Source of the DNA: HGM12587 sp945786935
GTDB lineage: Bacteria > Bacillota > Clostridia > Lachnospirales > Lachnospiraceae
Assembly: GCA_945786935.1 (NCBI GenBank)
Contig: CALZFY010000003.1
Coordinates: 4,531-68,530, forward strand
Direction: 5' to 3'
Length of the DNA: 64,000 nt
The translations under genes were made by a program, and so were the position numbers. Below are positions 37,280 through 46,394 of this stretch, piece by piece. The stretch's first letter is position 1. Every line of letters starts with the position of its first letter. Under the pieces are notes generated by a model. It was not told the origin of the DNA. It saw nothing but the letters and a program-made list of their open reading frames with translations, and did no database searches.

Positions 37280-38299
37280 ATGGGAAATTATTTAGTCGAT
37301 GTACCTGTACAAGTAAATATTTGGGTCAGACCGGAAATGCAAAGACGTCAGTTTGAGGTTATCAAAAAAGCAAAGCCAAGTATTCTTTTTGTGATTTCAG
37401 ACGGGGGAAGAAATGAAGAAGAATGGAAAAAAATCTGCCTTAATAGAAAAATCTATGATGACGAAATTGACTGGGAATGTCAGGTGTACAAGCTGTATAA
37501 AGATAGAAATATAGGTTTATATGCTATGTTAAAAGAAATGCATAACCTGATATGGGAGAAGGTTGATCGCTGTATTTTTTTAGAAGACGATATCATTCCA
37601 TCGGTAAGTTATTTTAGATTTTGTGCAGAAATGCTGGAAAAGTACAAAGATGATAAACGTATTTTTATGGTATGCGGTGTAAATCAATTGGGAATTAGCG
37701 AACATGTGAATTCCGACTATTTCTTTTCAAGATATGGTGCTATACAGGGAAATGCATTTTGGAAAAGATCTTATGAGCAATTTAATGATTTCGACTATAA
37801 AGATGATCCATATATTATGAAATTGTTGAAAAGGAGAACAGGAAAGAACAAAGTGCATTGGAAGGAATTTAATGATGTTGCTCTTTATGGAAAGTATGAT
37901 GGACATGTACCTGCAGATGAGTTTTTCTGCTCTTTTGCAGTTTATGGACAAAATCAACTTCTTATCATACCCAGAAAAAATTTAATATGTAATATTGGAG
38001 TAGGAAATGATGCAGAACATGGCGACTCTTTAAAGCGATTACCCAAAGTCATCCGTCAAGTGTATCATATGGAAGCATATGAGTTAGAGTTTCCGTTAAA
38101 GCATGCTAAATACTTGATTCCAGATGAGGATTACGAGAAAAAAAGAAATTATATTTTAGGCGTTGGACATCCAGTCCTTTGTTTCTTCAGGAAAATAGAA
38201 AGAACATTATTGATATTAGGAGATAATGACTGGAAATATTTATTGAATAAAATCGAGAAAAAACTACGTATCAAAGCAGGTAAAATCGTTGAAAAATAA
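37280..38299 (+). CDS. HlpA-like GT-A glycosyltransferase
   Basis: A 339-residue enzyme. VPVQVNIWVRPEMQRRQF and ILFVISDGGRN begin a nucleotide-diphospho-sugar fold; RCIFLEDDIIPSVSYFRFC carries the acidic metal-binding cluster, and GAIQGNAFWKRSYEQF is typical of the hemolysin-like HlpA group of putative transferases. GHVPADEFFCSFAVYG may hold the catalytic Asp. The later ATG is chosen because the earlier one (37247) overlaps the previous gene and lacks a ribosome site. Substrate unknown. Confidence 0.68.
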   Translation: MGNYLVDVPVQVNIWVRPEMQRRQFEVIKKAKPSILFVISDGGRNEEEWKKICLNRKIYDDEIDWECQVYKLYKDRNIGLYAMLKEMHNLIWEKVDRCIFLEDDIIPSVSYFRFCAEMLEKYKDDKRIFMVCGVNQLGISEHVNSDYFFSRYGAIQGNAFWKRSYEQFNDFDYKDDPYIMKLLKRRTGKNKVHWKEFNDVALYGKYDGHVPADEFFCSFAVYGQNQLLIIPRKNLICNIGVGNDAEHGDSLKRLPKVIRQVYHMEAYELEFPLKHAKYLIPDEDYEKKRNYILGVGHPVLCFFRKIERTLLILGDNDWKYLLNKIEKKLRIKAGKIVEK

Positions 38300-38346
38300 A
38301 AAAGTATCAAAAAACAGATGGATGTGTATTCAAAGGGAGTAATGAT

Positions 38347-39465
38347 ATGGGAAAAAAGGAGATTTTGGTTACTCGATCCTCCATGCCGGACTTAGATGAA
38401 TATGTCGAGGAAATCAAAGATATTTGGGAAAGACATTGGCTGACCAATATGGGTCCTAAACATGCTCAATTCCAGGAAAAATTAAAAGAATATTTAAATG
38501 TAGAAAATATAGAGTTACTTACCAATGGACATATGGCATTGGAATTATCTATTCAGGCCTTAGGATTGCAGGGGGAAGTGATTACAACACCATTTACATT
38601 TGCATCTACAACCCATGCAATTGTGCGCAATAGGTTAAAACCAATATTTTGTGACATCAATCCTGATGATTATACTATGGATGTTTCCAAAATTGAGGAG
38701 CTGATTACAGATAAAACATGTGCCATTCTTCCGGTACATGTTTATGGTAATATTTGCAATGTGGAAGAAATAGATCGAATCGCAAAAAAATATGGATTAA
38801 AAGTAATTTATGACGCTGCTCATACATTTGGAGAAACATACAAAGGGAAATCCATCGGAAGCTTTGGTGACGTATCCTGTTTCAGTTTTCATGCAACAAA
38901 AGTATTCAACAGCATAGAAGGGGGAGCTGTTTGTTTCGATAATCCGGAATTTGGTCTGAAAATCTATAGATTAAAGAATTTTGGAATTCGTGATCAGGAA
39001 ACTGTAGATGGCATCGGTGCAAATGCGAAGATGAACGAGTTTTGTGCAGCTATGGGAATCTGTAATCTGCGGCATATTGATGAAGAAATTGCAAAACGCG
39101 AGAAAGTTTTTCTCAGATATCAGGAACGATTAAGTAATGTAGAGGGTCTGAAAATTGCATTTGTACAGCCGGGTGTAAAATCAAATTATGCATATTTTCC
39201 GGTTGTTATTGATGAAAAAGCTTTTGGGGCTACGAGAAATGAAGTTTTTGAAAAGCTGGCAGAACATGGAATTGGAGCGAGAAAATACTTCTATCCATTG
39301 ACCAGTGCTTTTGAATGTTTCCATGGAGAATTTGATCCAAACCTGACACCAACAGCTTTATATGTTAGTAAAAGAGTACTGACCCTTCCGTTGTATTCAG
39401 ATCTTTTATTGGAAGATGTAGACAGAATATGCGATATTATTTTGCAATGTAAGTGCAAGCTTTAG
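38347..39465 (+). CDS. DegT/DnrJ/EryC1/StrS sugar aminotransferase (VioA-like)
   Basis: A 372-residue PLP enzyme. LLTNGHMALELSIQALG forms the phosphate-binding loop, PVHVYGNICNVEEID and VIYDAAHTFGETYKGKSIGSFGDV give the cofactor Asp and stacking region, and SFHATKVFNSIEGGAV holds the PLP Lys. VioA-type enzymes aminate dTDP-4-keto-6-deoxyglucose at C4, and rfbB and rfbA to the left supply that substrate. A good AAGGGAG site precedes the ATG. The two genes that follow suggest the new amine is then acylated with an amino-acid-derived group. Confidence 0.88.
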   Translation: MGKKEILVTRSSMPDLDEYVEEIKDIWERHWLTNMGPKHAQFQEKLKEYLNVENIELLTNGHMALELSIQALGLQGEVITTPFTFASTTHAIVRNRLKPIFCDINPDDYTMDVSKIEELITDKTCAILPVHVYGNICNVEEIDRIAKKYGLKVIYDAAHTFGETYKGKSIGSFGDVSCFSFHATKVFNSIEGGAVCFDNPEFGLKIYRLKNFGIRDQETVDGIGANAKMNEFCAAMGICNLRHIDEEIAKREKVFLRYQERLSNVEGLKIAFVQPGVKSNYAYFPVVIDEKAFGATRNEVFEKLAEHGIGARKYFYPLTSAFECFHGEFDPNLTPTALYVSKRVLTLPLYSDLLLEDVDRICDIILQCKCKL

Positions 39466-39518
39466 CAAAAATTTGTGTTTAACAATAGTAACATATCTTT
39501 AGTAGAAGGAAGTAGTAA

Positions 39519-40655
39519 ATGGATTGTCTTTTAAAAAACTATAAAACACCTTGTTATATAATACATAAAAAAAAATTTGAAGATAATTTAAACGAAATTT
39601 GGGGGAATTTTAAAAAATATTGGGAAAAAGAAGTGATTTGCTCATATTCTTTTAAGACTAATAACAGTCAAGCTATGCTTCAATTAGCAAAACAAAATAA
39701 TATGTATGCAGAAGTTGTATCTGCTAGTGAATATAAACTTGCGAAATCAATTGGATTTCAGGATGAATGTATCGTTTATAATGGACCATGTAAGGGTGAA
39801 GAAGTTTATGAGGCATGTCATTTAGGGGCGATGATTAATATAGATAATTTAGATGAGTTAGAGGAACTTTCGGTTGAATATTTCAAAAGATATTCAACAT
39901 TCCCCAAAAAGTTGGGGCTGAGGGTGAATTTTGATCTGGAAAAATATGTACCTGAACAGACATCTACAGGTACAGAGGATGGAAGATTTGGTATTTGCTA
40001 TGAAAATGGAGACTTCGAAAGGGCATTGGAGTACTTAAAAAGTAATCAGATTGTTTTGGAGGGGATTCATGTTCATTATACAACCAAAACAAGAAGTCTG
40101 GAAGTGTATCAGGAGATTTCCAAACTGATTTCCAGACTGGTTGCTACATATGAATTGAAAGTTTCCTATGTTGATATTGGTGGCGGTTTTTGGGGAGGAA
40201 GAAAAATTCCAGGAAAACCAACGATGGAAGAATATGCTGAAGTAATTTCAGATACATTGGCAAATGTTTCCTGTGACAAGCTGATTTTGGAGCCAGGATC
40301 AGCGTTATGTTCTACTGTTGCCGAGTATCTATGTAAGGTAGTAGCAATGAAAGATGTTAGAAATACAAGATTTATTATATTAGATGGAACATCTCTGCAT
40401 ATCAATCCCTTTCAGTATGAGAGGAATGCACAGTATTTAATGGAAAAATCCGATACAAAATATTCAGAAAGTATGGAAAAAAAGCAGATTTTTTGTGGAT
40501 CTACTTGCCTGGAAAAAGATAGATTTGCATGTGTTGAAAGAAATGAAGATATTAAAAAGGGGGATATTGTCAGATTTCAAAATGTAGGAGCTTACACTAT
40601 GTCTTTCCTGTCTGATTTTATAGTAGAAAAACCAGTTATTTATATTGAAGATTAA
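39519..40655 (+). CDS. Fold-III PLP decarboxylase, LysA-like
   Basis: A 378-residue relative of diaminopimelate and ornithine decarboxylases. SYSFKTNNSQAML carries the PLP Lys, GIHVHYTTKTRS the stacking His, YVDIGGGFWGG the phosphate-binding glycines, ILEPGSAL the EPG motif, and FCGSTCLEKDRF with QNVGAYTMSF the active-site Cys and Tyr. All key residues are therefore present, so it is probably active. It is not ordinary lysA: it is shorter, and sits between a sugar aminotransferase and an ATP-grasp ligase. It may make an amine or a modified amino acid for attachment to the glycan; the substrate is unknown. Confidence 0.82.
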   Translation: MDCLLKNYKTPCYIIHKKKFEDNLNEIWGNFKKYWEKEVICSYSFKTNNSQAMLQLAKQNNMYAEVVSASEYKLAKSIGFQDECIVYNGPCKGEEVYEACHLGAMINIDNLDELEELSVEYFKRYSTFPKKLGLRVNFDLEKYVPEQTSTGTEDGRFGICYENGDFERALEYLKSNQIVLEGIHVHYTTKTRSLEVYQEISKLISRLVATYELKVSYVDIGGGFWGGRKIPGKPTMEEYAEVISDTLANVSCDKLILEPGSALCSTVAEYLCKVVAMKDVRNTRFIILDGTSLHINPFQYERNAQYLMEKSDTKYSESMEKKQIFCGSTCLEKDRFACVERNEDIKKGDIVRFQNVGAYTMSFLSDFIVEKPVIYIED

Positions 40656-40711
40656 AAACAGATCGTAGTAAAAAATTGAGAGGATAATGATAGAAATATC
40701 AGGAGAAATAA

Positions 40712-41662
40712 ATGAATAATATATTAGTAACTGCAATAGGATCATTTTCGGCAGATATTGTGATCAAAAATTTACATGAAAGTGGAAATAGGATTATTGG
40801 GTGTGATATCTATTCGGCAGATTGGGTAGCCAATTCTTTGTTTGTAGACAGGTTTTACCAATCACCCTATGCAACAGACGAGACAGCATATATAAATTTT
40901 CTTAGTCATTTATGTATGGAGGAGGATGTAGATTATATTATTCCTTTAACAGATGCAGAAGTTGATGTCATTAATGCAAATCGAGATGTTTTTTCAGAGG
41001 TGGTTTTGTGTATTTCTCCGAAAGAAACAATTTCTATTTGCAGGAACAAATATGACTTATATCAATATTTGAAAAAGTGCGGAGTTGAATGTCTGATTTC
41101 AACTGAACTTTTAAAAAATAGATCAGCAAACCGGTTAGAATATCCGTTAGTGATGAAACCATGTGGTGGAAGAAGCAGTCAGGGATTACATTATATCGAT
41201 AATTCCCTTGATATGGAATACTATACAAAAAAATATTCTGAGAGTGATTATATTATTCAGCCAAAGATTTCAGGAACCATTATTACTGTTGATATTTTAA
41301 GAACAGATGATTATTTTGTGGCAACTCCCAGAGAAGAGTTGCTCAGGACTCCAAATGGTGCAGGTACATCAGTAAGGGTTTTTCAAGATCAAAAACTTAC
41401 AAATATTTCAGAGATAATCGCACAAAAACTTAATATACTAGGTTGTGTAAATTTTGAATTTATTAAAGACTATGATGGAAAATATTGGTTTTTAGAGTGT
41501 AATCCACGTTTTTCCGGTGGCATAGCATTTTCGTGTATGTCAGGTTATGACTATGTAAACAATCATTTACGATGTTTTAGTAAAAAAAGCCTGGATTATT
41601 ATTGCTGTAAGGAACTAATAATTGCTAGAAAATATAAAGAATATATTACGAGAGAAAATTAA
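40712..41662 (+). CDS. ATP-grasp ligase, CarB/PylC-like
   Basis: A 316-residue ATP-grasp enzyme. The N-terminal pre-ATP domain starts ILVTAIGSFSADIVIKNLH, YPLVMKPCGGRSSQGLHYI is the flexible ATP loop with the binding Lys, and FLECNPRFSGGIAFSCMSG holds the metal-binding Glu and Asn. Such enzymes join a carboxylate to an amine through an acyl-phosphate. Next to a PLP decarboxylase and a sugar aminotransferase, it may couple an amino acid or related acid to an amino sugar or to the decarboxylation product. Its end is followed by gene remnants. Confidence 0.82.
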   Translation: MNNILVTAIGSFSADIVIKNLHESGNRIIGCDIYSADWVANSLFVDRFYQSPYATDETAYINFLSHLCMEEDVDYIIPLTDAEVDVINANRDVFSEVVLCISPKETISICRNKYDLYQYLKKCGVECLISTELLKNRSANRLEYPLVMKPCGGRSSQGLHYIDNSLDMEYYTKKYSESDYIIQPKISGTIITVDILRTDDYFVATPREELLRTPNGAGTSVRVFQDQKLTNISEIIAQKLNILGCVNFEFIKDYDGKYWFLECNPRFSGGIAFSCMSGYDYVNNHLRCFSKKSLDYYCCKELIIARKYKEYITREN

Positions 41663-41679
41663 ATTTATTATAAAAAGTA

Positions 41680-41907
41680 TTGCATTTAGGAGTTATTCTA
41701 AGAAATACTTTAGAAAGTAGATACTGTCATGAAAAAAGAGCAATTGCAACAGGTGGTGGAAAAGAACAGTTTCCAGCAATGGCGGTGTTAGCTATGCAAA
41801 TTGCAAAAAAATATCTGGATATAGCAGATGAACCTATTATCTTTCATAATGGGGTTAAAAAATCGAACAAGAGAGGACAAGTCAAATTTTTCCATGTAGA
41901 TTTATAG
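41680..41907 (+). pseudogene. Unidentified gene remnant
   Basis: An open frame of 75 codons with only a weak TTG start; the nearby ATG (41729) is in another frame. The text IATGGGKEQFPAMAVLAM and IADEPIIFHNGVKK looks like real protein but matches no family I can name. It lies in a 380-base gap between the ATP-grasp gene and the second flippase, together with another short fragment. I read it as the leftover C-terminus of a deleted transferase-type gene. Confidence 0.4.
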
Positions 41908-41925
41908 AATAGTATTCTCCAAATT

Positions 41926-42009
41926 ATGAAAGGTTTTATGATAAAATCACTTATTAGAGATGTATTACCATATGGGCTAGTTGATTATTTGATGAAAGGG
42001 AGAAAATAA
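41926..42009 (+). pseudogene. Short N-terminal-like remnant
   Basis: A 27-codon frame with ATG start. SLIRDVLPYGLVDYLMKG resembles the opening of FkbM-type methyltransferases and some glycosyltransferases in capsule loci, where an LPYGL motif is common. It stops at once after a basic tail. It is probably the start of a deleted gene; a real micro-protein is less likely. Confidence 0.35.
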
Positions 42010-42042
42010 GACAGTCTACAGGCAAAAGGGGAAAAGCAGAAA

Positions 42043-43554
42043 ATGAGAATAAAAAATACAGTCAAAAATTCCATATATTCTATTTGTTGTTATGCTATTA
42101 CTACGGTTTTACTATTTTGGTCCAGAAGACTTTTTCTCGATAATCTGAATATTGAGTTTTTGGGTTATGATAGCCTGTTTAAGGAAATTTTATCATTTGT
42201 TTCAATTGCTGATTTAGGAATTGGTGGTGCAATAACCTATCATTTATATGAGGTTGTGGCTCAAAATGACGAAAAACAGGTAATGAAAATGATGCATATA
42301 TACAAATATATTTATTTTGTGCTGGCTGCAATGATCTTTGTTTTTGGCTTATGCATGTTACCGTTATTACCAGTGCTGATTAGTGAGACTCAACTTAGTT
42401 TTCCGTATATTTGCTCGATTTACATATTGCAACTTTTGGGAAGTGTAAGCAGTTACCTCCTTGGTTATAACAGACTACGTTTCCAGGCTGAACAGAAAGA
42501 GTATGTAACTATAAAGATAGATCTTTTTATGAATCTGTTGGCTCAGGTTTTGCGTATCGTTATTTTATTGACGATATGTAATTATGTAGTATATGTGCTG
42601 ATTACTATTGTTCAAAACATAGGAGGCAATCTTTGGATTGCCTATAAATATAATAAGGAATTTGGAAAGGACAAAGCAACCAGAGTTGTAAAGCAAGATA
42701 TAAAGAATTTAGGTTTGCTTAAGGATTTTAAAAATTTCATTTCGCATAAGATTGCAACAATTATTTATGGTGGAACAGATAATATTGTGATTTCTGCAAT
42801 TTTAGGAGTAGGAAAGGTTGCTTTGTTTGCAAATTATACATTGGTTGCGAACCAGTTGAATGCAGTGATTGATAAGTTGTTTCAGCCACTGATTGCCAGT
42901 ATTGCAGATTTGATTTATAAGGAAAGTAAACAAAAAGCAAATTATCTTTTTAAAGGATTAGATTTTTTGTTTTTTCTAATTGGAGCATACTTGTGTGCTG
43001 GTATTTCGTCAGTTTTGCAGTCATTTATTTCTTTATGGCTGGGCACGCGATATATTCAAAGCAATATATTTGTTTATTTAATAACATTTAATGTGTATAT
43101 TGTGTGGGCACATAAGTCGTTAGTTCTTTTTCGTAGTACGATGGGGCACTTTGAAAAGGATAGGAAATATATGAATTGGTCTGCAGCAATTAATTTGGTT
43201 ATTTCCATAGTATTAGGAAAGTACTTTGGTTTTGAAGGAATTATGCTGGGAACAGTGTGTGGACATCTTTGTATTTGGTATGGGAGAATGAAGGTTGTTT
43301 TCGATATATACTTTCAAATGGAAACAAAAGAATATATCAGAACTCAAGTAAAGAGAGCACTGTACACAGGTATGATCTGCTGTATTTCCATTTTGTTAAG
43401 TAATATTATACCTGTTACTTGGGGAGGAATTTTGTTGAAAGGTGTAGTTATTACTATTGTATATGTAATTTTAGCATACCTTCTTTTTAGAAAATCAAAT
43501 GAAATCTTTATAATCCAGGACTATATATATAAAATTAAAAATATGAGAGGCTAG
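42043..43554 (+). CDS. wzx: Oligosaccharide flippase, Wzx family (second copy)
   Basis: A 503-residue polytopic protein with about 12-14 membrane segments. FLDNLNIEFLGYDSLFKEILSF and DLGIGGAITYHLYE resemble the N-terminal blocks of Gram-positive Wzx proteins; FISHKIATIIYGGTDNIVIS and KVALFANYTLVANQLN are the central ones. It is distinct in sequence from the flippase at 9.1 kb. No second polymerase is seen nearby, so it may serve a polymer finished elsewhere, or be left from cluster recombination. GGGGAA lies about ten bases before the ATG. Confidence 0.9.
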   Translation: MRIKNTVKNSIYSICCYAITTVLLFWSRRLFLDNLNIEFLGYDSLFKEILSFVSIADLGIGGAITYHLYEVVAQNDEKQVMKMMHIYKYIYFVLAAMIFVFGLCMLPLLPVLISETQLSFPYICSIYILQLLGSVSSYLLGYNRLRFQAEQKEYVTIKIDLFMNLLAQVLRIVILLTICNYVVYVLITIVQNIGGNLWIAYKYNKEFGKDKATRVVKQDIKNLGLLKDFKNFISHKIATIIYGGTDNIVISAILGVGKVALFANYTLVANQLNAVIDKLFQPLIASIADLIYKESKQKANYLFKGLDFLFFLIGAYLCAGISSVLQSFISLWLGTRYIQSNIFVYLITFNVYIVWAHKSLVLFRSTMGHFEKDRKYMNWSAAINLVISIVLGKYFGFEGIMLGTVCGHLCIWYGRMKVVFDIYFQMETKEYIRTQVKRALYTGMICCISILLSNIIPVTWGGILLKGVVITIVYVILAYLLFRKSNEIFIIQDYIYKIKNMRG

Positions 43555-43557
43555 TTT

Positions 43558-44412
43558 ATGATAATTGTAGAAATAAATGGAGGTTTTGGTAATCAATTGT
43601 TTCAGTATGCAAATGCATGGGTAATTGCAAAAAAAACAGGGCAGGAATTATGTTTAGATTTATCTATGTACAGATACGGATGTGGGCGTGAGTTTCAACT
43701 GGATAAGTTAAATATTGATACATATAAAACCAAAATTTTTTTCACTAAACGACAAAAAAACAAATTGATACGTGTGTTGGTAAAAGGAACTGAGGAAATA
43801 CTAAAAGCATTAAAACTTATTACATATATTAAAATTCAAGATGAAGATATGTTTTGTTCTCCTGATGTCGATACTAAAAGAAATATATATTTGAGTGGAT
43901 ATTGGATAAGTCATAAATACTTTGAAAAATATGCGAAAGATGTTAAAAAGTTGTTCTGCTTAAAAGATTCAAGTGATGAGTTAAAGAATTTTAAGAAGAA
44001 CATTTCAGATAAAAATAGTGTTGCCATTCATATTAGACGAGGGGATTATGTGGACCTTGGTCTATGTCTTACAGATACATATTATCATGAAGCAATTGAT
44101 TTGATGGAAAACGAAATAGTTGGAGACAAACATTATTATATTTTTTCAGATGATGTCGAGTTTGCCAGAGAATTTTTAAAGTCAAGGCTAGATATTAATA
44201 GGGTCACCTTTGTTAAAGATGAGTACAAATTAAGTGATGTAGAAGAAGTGTATGCAATAGCAGCATGCAAAAATCAGATAATTGCAAACAGTACTTTTTC
44301 CTGGTGGGGAGCCTGGCTAAATGATAATCCGCATAAAGTAGTTGTAGCACCTTGTACAACAGATTGGGAATATGAACGAATACCTGAGACATGGAAGGTC
44401 ATAGAGTGTTGA
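43558..44412 (+). CDS. GT11 alpha-1,2-fucosyltransferase-like
   Basis: A 284-residue GT11 protein. EINGGFGNQLFQYANAWVIA is the N-terminal signature, VAIHIRRGDYVDLG the HxRRxDY donor motif, YYIFSDDVEFARE the third block, and ANSTFSWWGAWLND the last. Known members move L-fucose from GDP-fucose. GDP-fucose genes are not in the window, so the donor must come from elsewhere or differ. It begins three bases after the flippase stop and is probably translated with it. Confidence 0.92.
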   Translation: MIIVEINGGFGNQLFQYANAWVIAKKTGQELCLDLSMYRYGCGREFQLDKLNIDTYKTKIFFTKRQKNKLIRVLVKGTEEILKALKLITYIKIQDEDMFCSPDVDTKRNIYLSGYWISHKYFEKYAKDVKKLFCLKDSSDELKNFKKNISDKNSVAIHIRRGDYVDLGLCLTDTYYHEAIDLMENEIVGDKHYYIFSDDVEFAREFLKSRLDINRVTFVKDEYKLSDVEEVYAIAACKNQIIANSTFSWWGAWLNDNPHKVVVAPCTTDWEYERIPETWKVIEC

Positions 44413-44445
44413 AATATTTGACAAAATGATGGGTGGGAATTAAAA

Positions 44446-45330
44446 ATGGAGAAAATATTAAATAAAAAAATAAAACAATTTTTAAAGAATAGAATCCCGG
44501 ATAAGTTATATCTAGAAATTGTATTTAAGATTAATTTAAATAAGAGACTGGATTTGAAAAACCCTAAAACATTTAATGAAAAGTTACAATGGCTAAAGCT
44601 TTATAATAGAAATCCTGAGTACACAAAGATGGTAGACAAGTATGCGGTAAAAGAATATGTTCGAGATGTCATTGGTTCGTCCTACGTTATTCCAACATAT
44701 GGTATTTGGGAAAGATATGAGGATATTGACTTTAAGAACTTGCCCGAACGGTTTGTGCTGAAATGTACACATGATAGTGGCGGATTAGTACTATGTAAGG
44801 ATAAGTCACAGCTTGATTATGAAGAAATAAAAAGAACAATTGTGAGCTCGCTGAAAACAAATTATTTTGTTTATGGCAGAGAATGGCCTTATAAAAATGT
44901 AAAGCCAAGAATTATTGCTGAAGAATATGTAGTAGATGCTAAAAATGAAATTTTACCGGTATATAAATTCATGTGTTTTAATGGGGAGCCTAAAATAATT
45001 CAGACAATTCAAAATGATAAACAAGAAAATGAGAGTATTGATTATTTTGATACGGATTGGAACTTGCTTCAAATAAGACAGGGTTTTCCGAATAGCGAAT
45101 ATCCATATGAAAAACCTAAAAGATTAGATGAAATGATTGAAATTGCCCGCACGTTTTCAAAGGGACACCCGTTTTTGAGAGTGGATTTATACGTTGCGAA
45201 TGATGAAATTAAATTTTCGGAGTTTACCTTTTATTCAGATGGTGGTTTCATGCCTTTTGATCCACCTTCTTGGGATAAAAAACTAGGATCATGGATTGAT
45301 TTGCCAAATGAGAAAATAATAAATAGATGA
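44446..45330 (+). CDS. TupA-like ATP-grasp protein
   Basis: A 294-residue protein of the ATPgrasp_TupA type. NPKTFNEKLQWLKLYNRNP with KMVDKYAVKEYV is the family opening, LPERFVLKCTHDSGG the ATP-binding strand, PRIIAEEYV and YKFMCFNGEPKIIQ the middle, and FLRVDLYVANDEIKFSEFTFYSDGG the catalytic end with its acidic metal site. TupA makes the glutamate-glucuronate polymer of teichuronopeptide in Bacillus. Here it may join an amino acid to a uronic acid carboxylate, which fits the UDP-hexuronate genes at 4-6 kb. Confidence 0.85.
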   Translation: MEKILNKKIKQFLKNRIPDKLYLEIVFKINLNKRLDLKNPKTFNEKLQWLKLYNRNPEYTKMVDKYAVKEYVRDVIGSSYVIPTYGIWERYEDIDFKNLPERFVLKCTHDSGGLVLCKDKSQLDYEEIKRTIVSSLKTNYFVYGREWPYKNVKPRIIAEEYVVDAKNEILPVYKFMCFNGEPKIIQTIQNDKQENESIDYFDTDWNLLQIRQGFPNSEYPYEKPKRLDEMIEIARTFSKGHPFLRVDLYVANDEIKFSEFTFYSDGGFMPFDPPSWDKKLGSWIDLPNEKIINR

Positions 45331-45346
45331 TAAGGAGGAAGGTGGG

Positions 45347-46393
45347 ATGTCAACCTTTCAGGGAAAAACATTATTAATCACAGGAGGAACAGGATCTTTT
45401 GGAAACGCAGTATTAAATCGTTTCTTAAAGACTGATATTGGCGAGATCCGTGTATTTTCCCGTGATGAAAAAAAACAGGATGATATGCGCCACGAGTTTC
45501 AGGCAAAGATGCCAGAGGTGGCTGATAAAATTAAATTTTATATTGGGGATGTGCGGGAGCTTTCTTCCGTAAAGGCAGCAATGCATGGAGTGGATTATAT
45601 TTTCCATGCTGCAGCACTGAAGCAGGTTCCTTCCTGCGAGTTTTTCCCTATGGAAGCAGTAAAGACTAATGTCATCGGTACGGACAACGTACTGACTGCA
45701 GCCATTGAGGAAGGAGTTAAATCTGTCATTTGTCTTTCTACAGATAAGGCAGCTTATCCGGTTAATGCTATGGGTATTACGAAAGCTTTGGAGGAACGTG
45801 TATCTGTTGCAAAGTCAAGAACCGTCGATCCGGAACGGACAAAAATCTGTTGTACGCGCTATGGTAATGTTATGTGTTCCCGTGGTTCGGTGATTCCGCT
45901 TTGGATCGATCAGATTAGAAACGGACAGCCGATCACCATTACAGATCCGACTATGACGAGATTTATTATGTCCTTGGAAGAGGCTGTAGATTTGGTACTC
46001 TTTGCATTTGAAAATGGTAACACAGGTGATATTCTGGTACAGAAGGCACCCGCCTGCACCATTCAGACACAGGCAGAAGCTGTTTGTGAGCTTTTTGGTG
46101 GCAATAAAGAGGATATTAAGATTATCGGGATCCGTCATGGAGAAAAGATGTATGAAACTCTTCTTACCAACGAGGAATGTGCCAAGGCAGTGGATATGGG
46201 AGATTTCTATCGCGTGCCTGCAGACCAAAGAAGCTTGAATTATGATAAGTATTTCAACGAAGGCGATGCGAAGAGAAACACACTGACAGAGTTCAACAGT
46301 AATAATACAAAAATGTTGAATGTGGAAGAAGTGAAAGCAAAGCTTTTAGAGCTTACTTACATTCAGGAAGAACTAGCGAAAATGGAGAAATAA
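45347..46393 (+). CDS. capE: UDP-N-acetylglucosamine 4,6-dehydratase (5-inverting), CapE/FnlA
   Basis: A 348-residue short-chain dehydrogenase family enzyme without membrane helices. LLITGGTGSFGNAVLNRF is the NAD site, FSRDEKKQDDMRHEF a family block, and STDKAAYPVNAMGITKALEE holds the Ser-Met-Lys set. CapE/FnlA converts UDP-GlcNAc to a 5-inverted 4-keto-6-deoxy sugar, the first step to UDP-L-FucNAc. The two genes after it are the matching epimerase and reductase. Sequence composition returns here to the less AT-rich style of region B. Confidence 0.94.
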   Translation: MSTFQGKTLLITGGTGSFGNAVLNRFLKTDIGEIRVFSRDEKKQDDMRHEFQAKMPEVADKIKFYIGDVRELSSVKAAMHGVDYIFHAAALKQVPSCEFFPMEAVKTNVIGTDNVLTAAIEEGVKSVICLSTDKAAYPVNAMGITKALEERVSVAKSRTVDPERTKICCTRYGNVMCSRGSVIPLWIDQIRNGQPITITDPTMTRFIMSLEEAVDLVLFAFENGNTGDILVQKAPACTIQTQAEAVCELFGGNKEDIKIIGIRHGEKMYETLLTNEECAKAVDMGDFYRVPADQRSLNYDKYFNEGDAKRNTLTEFNSNNTKMLNVEEVKAKLLELTYIQEELAKMEK

Positions 46394-46394
46394 C

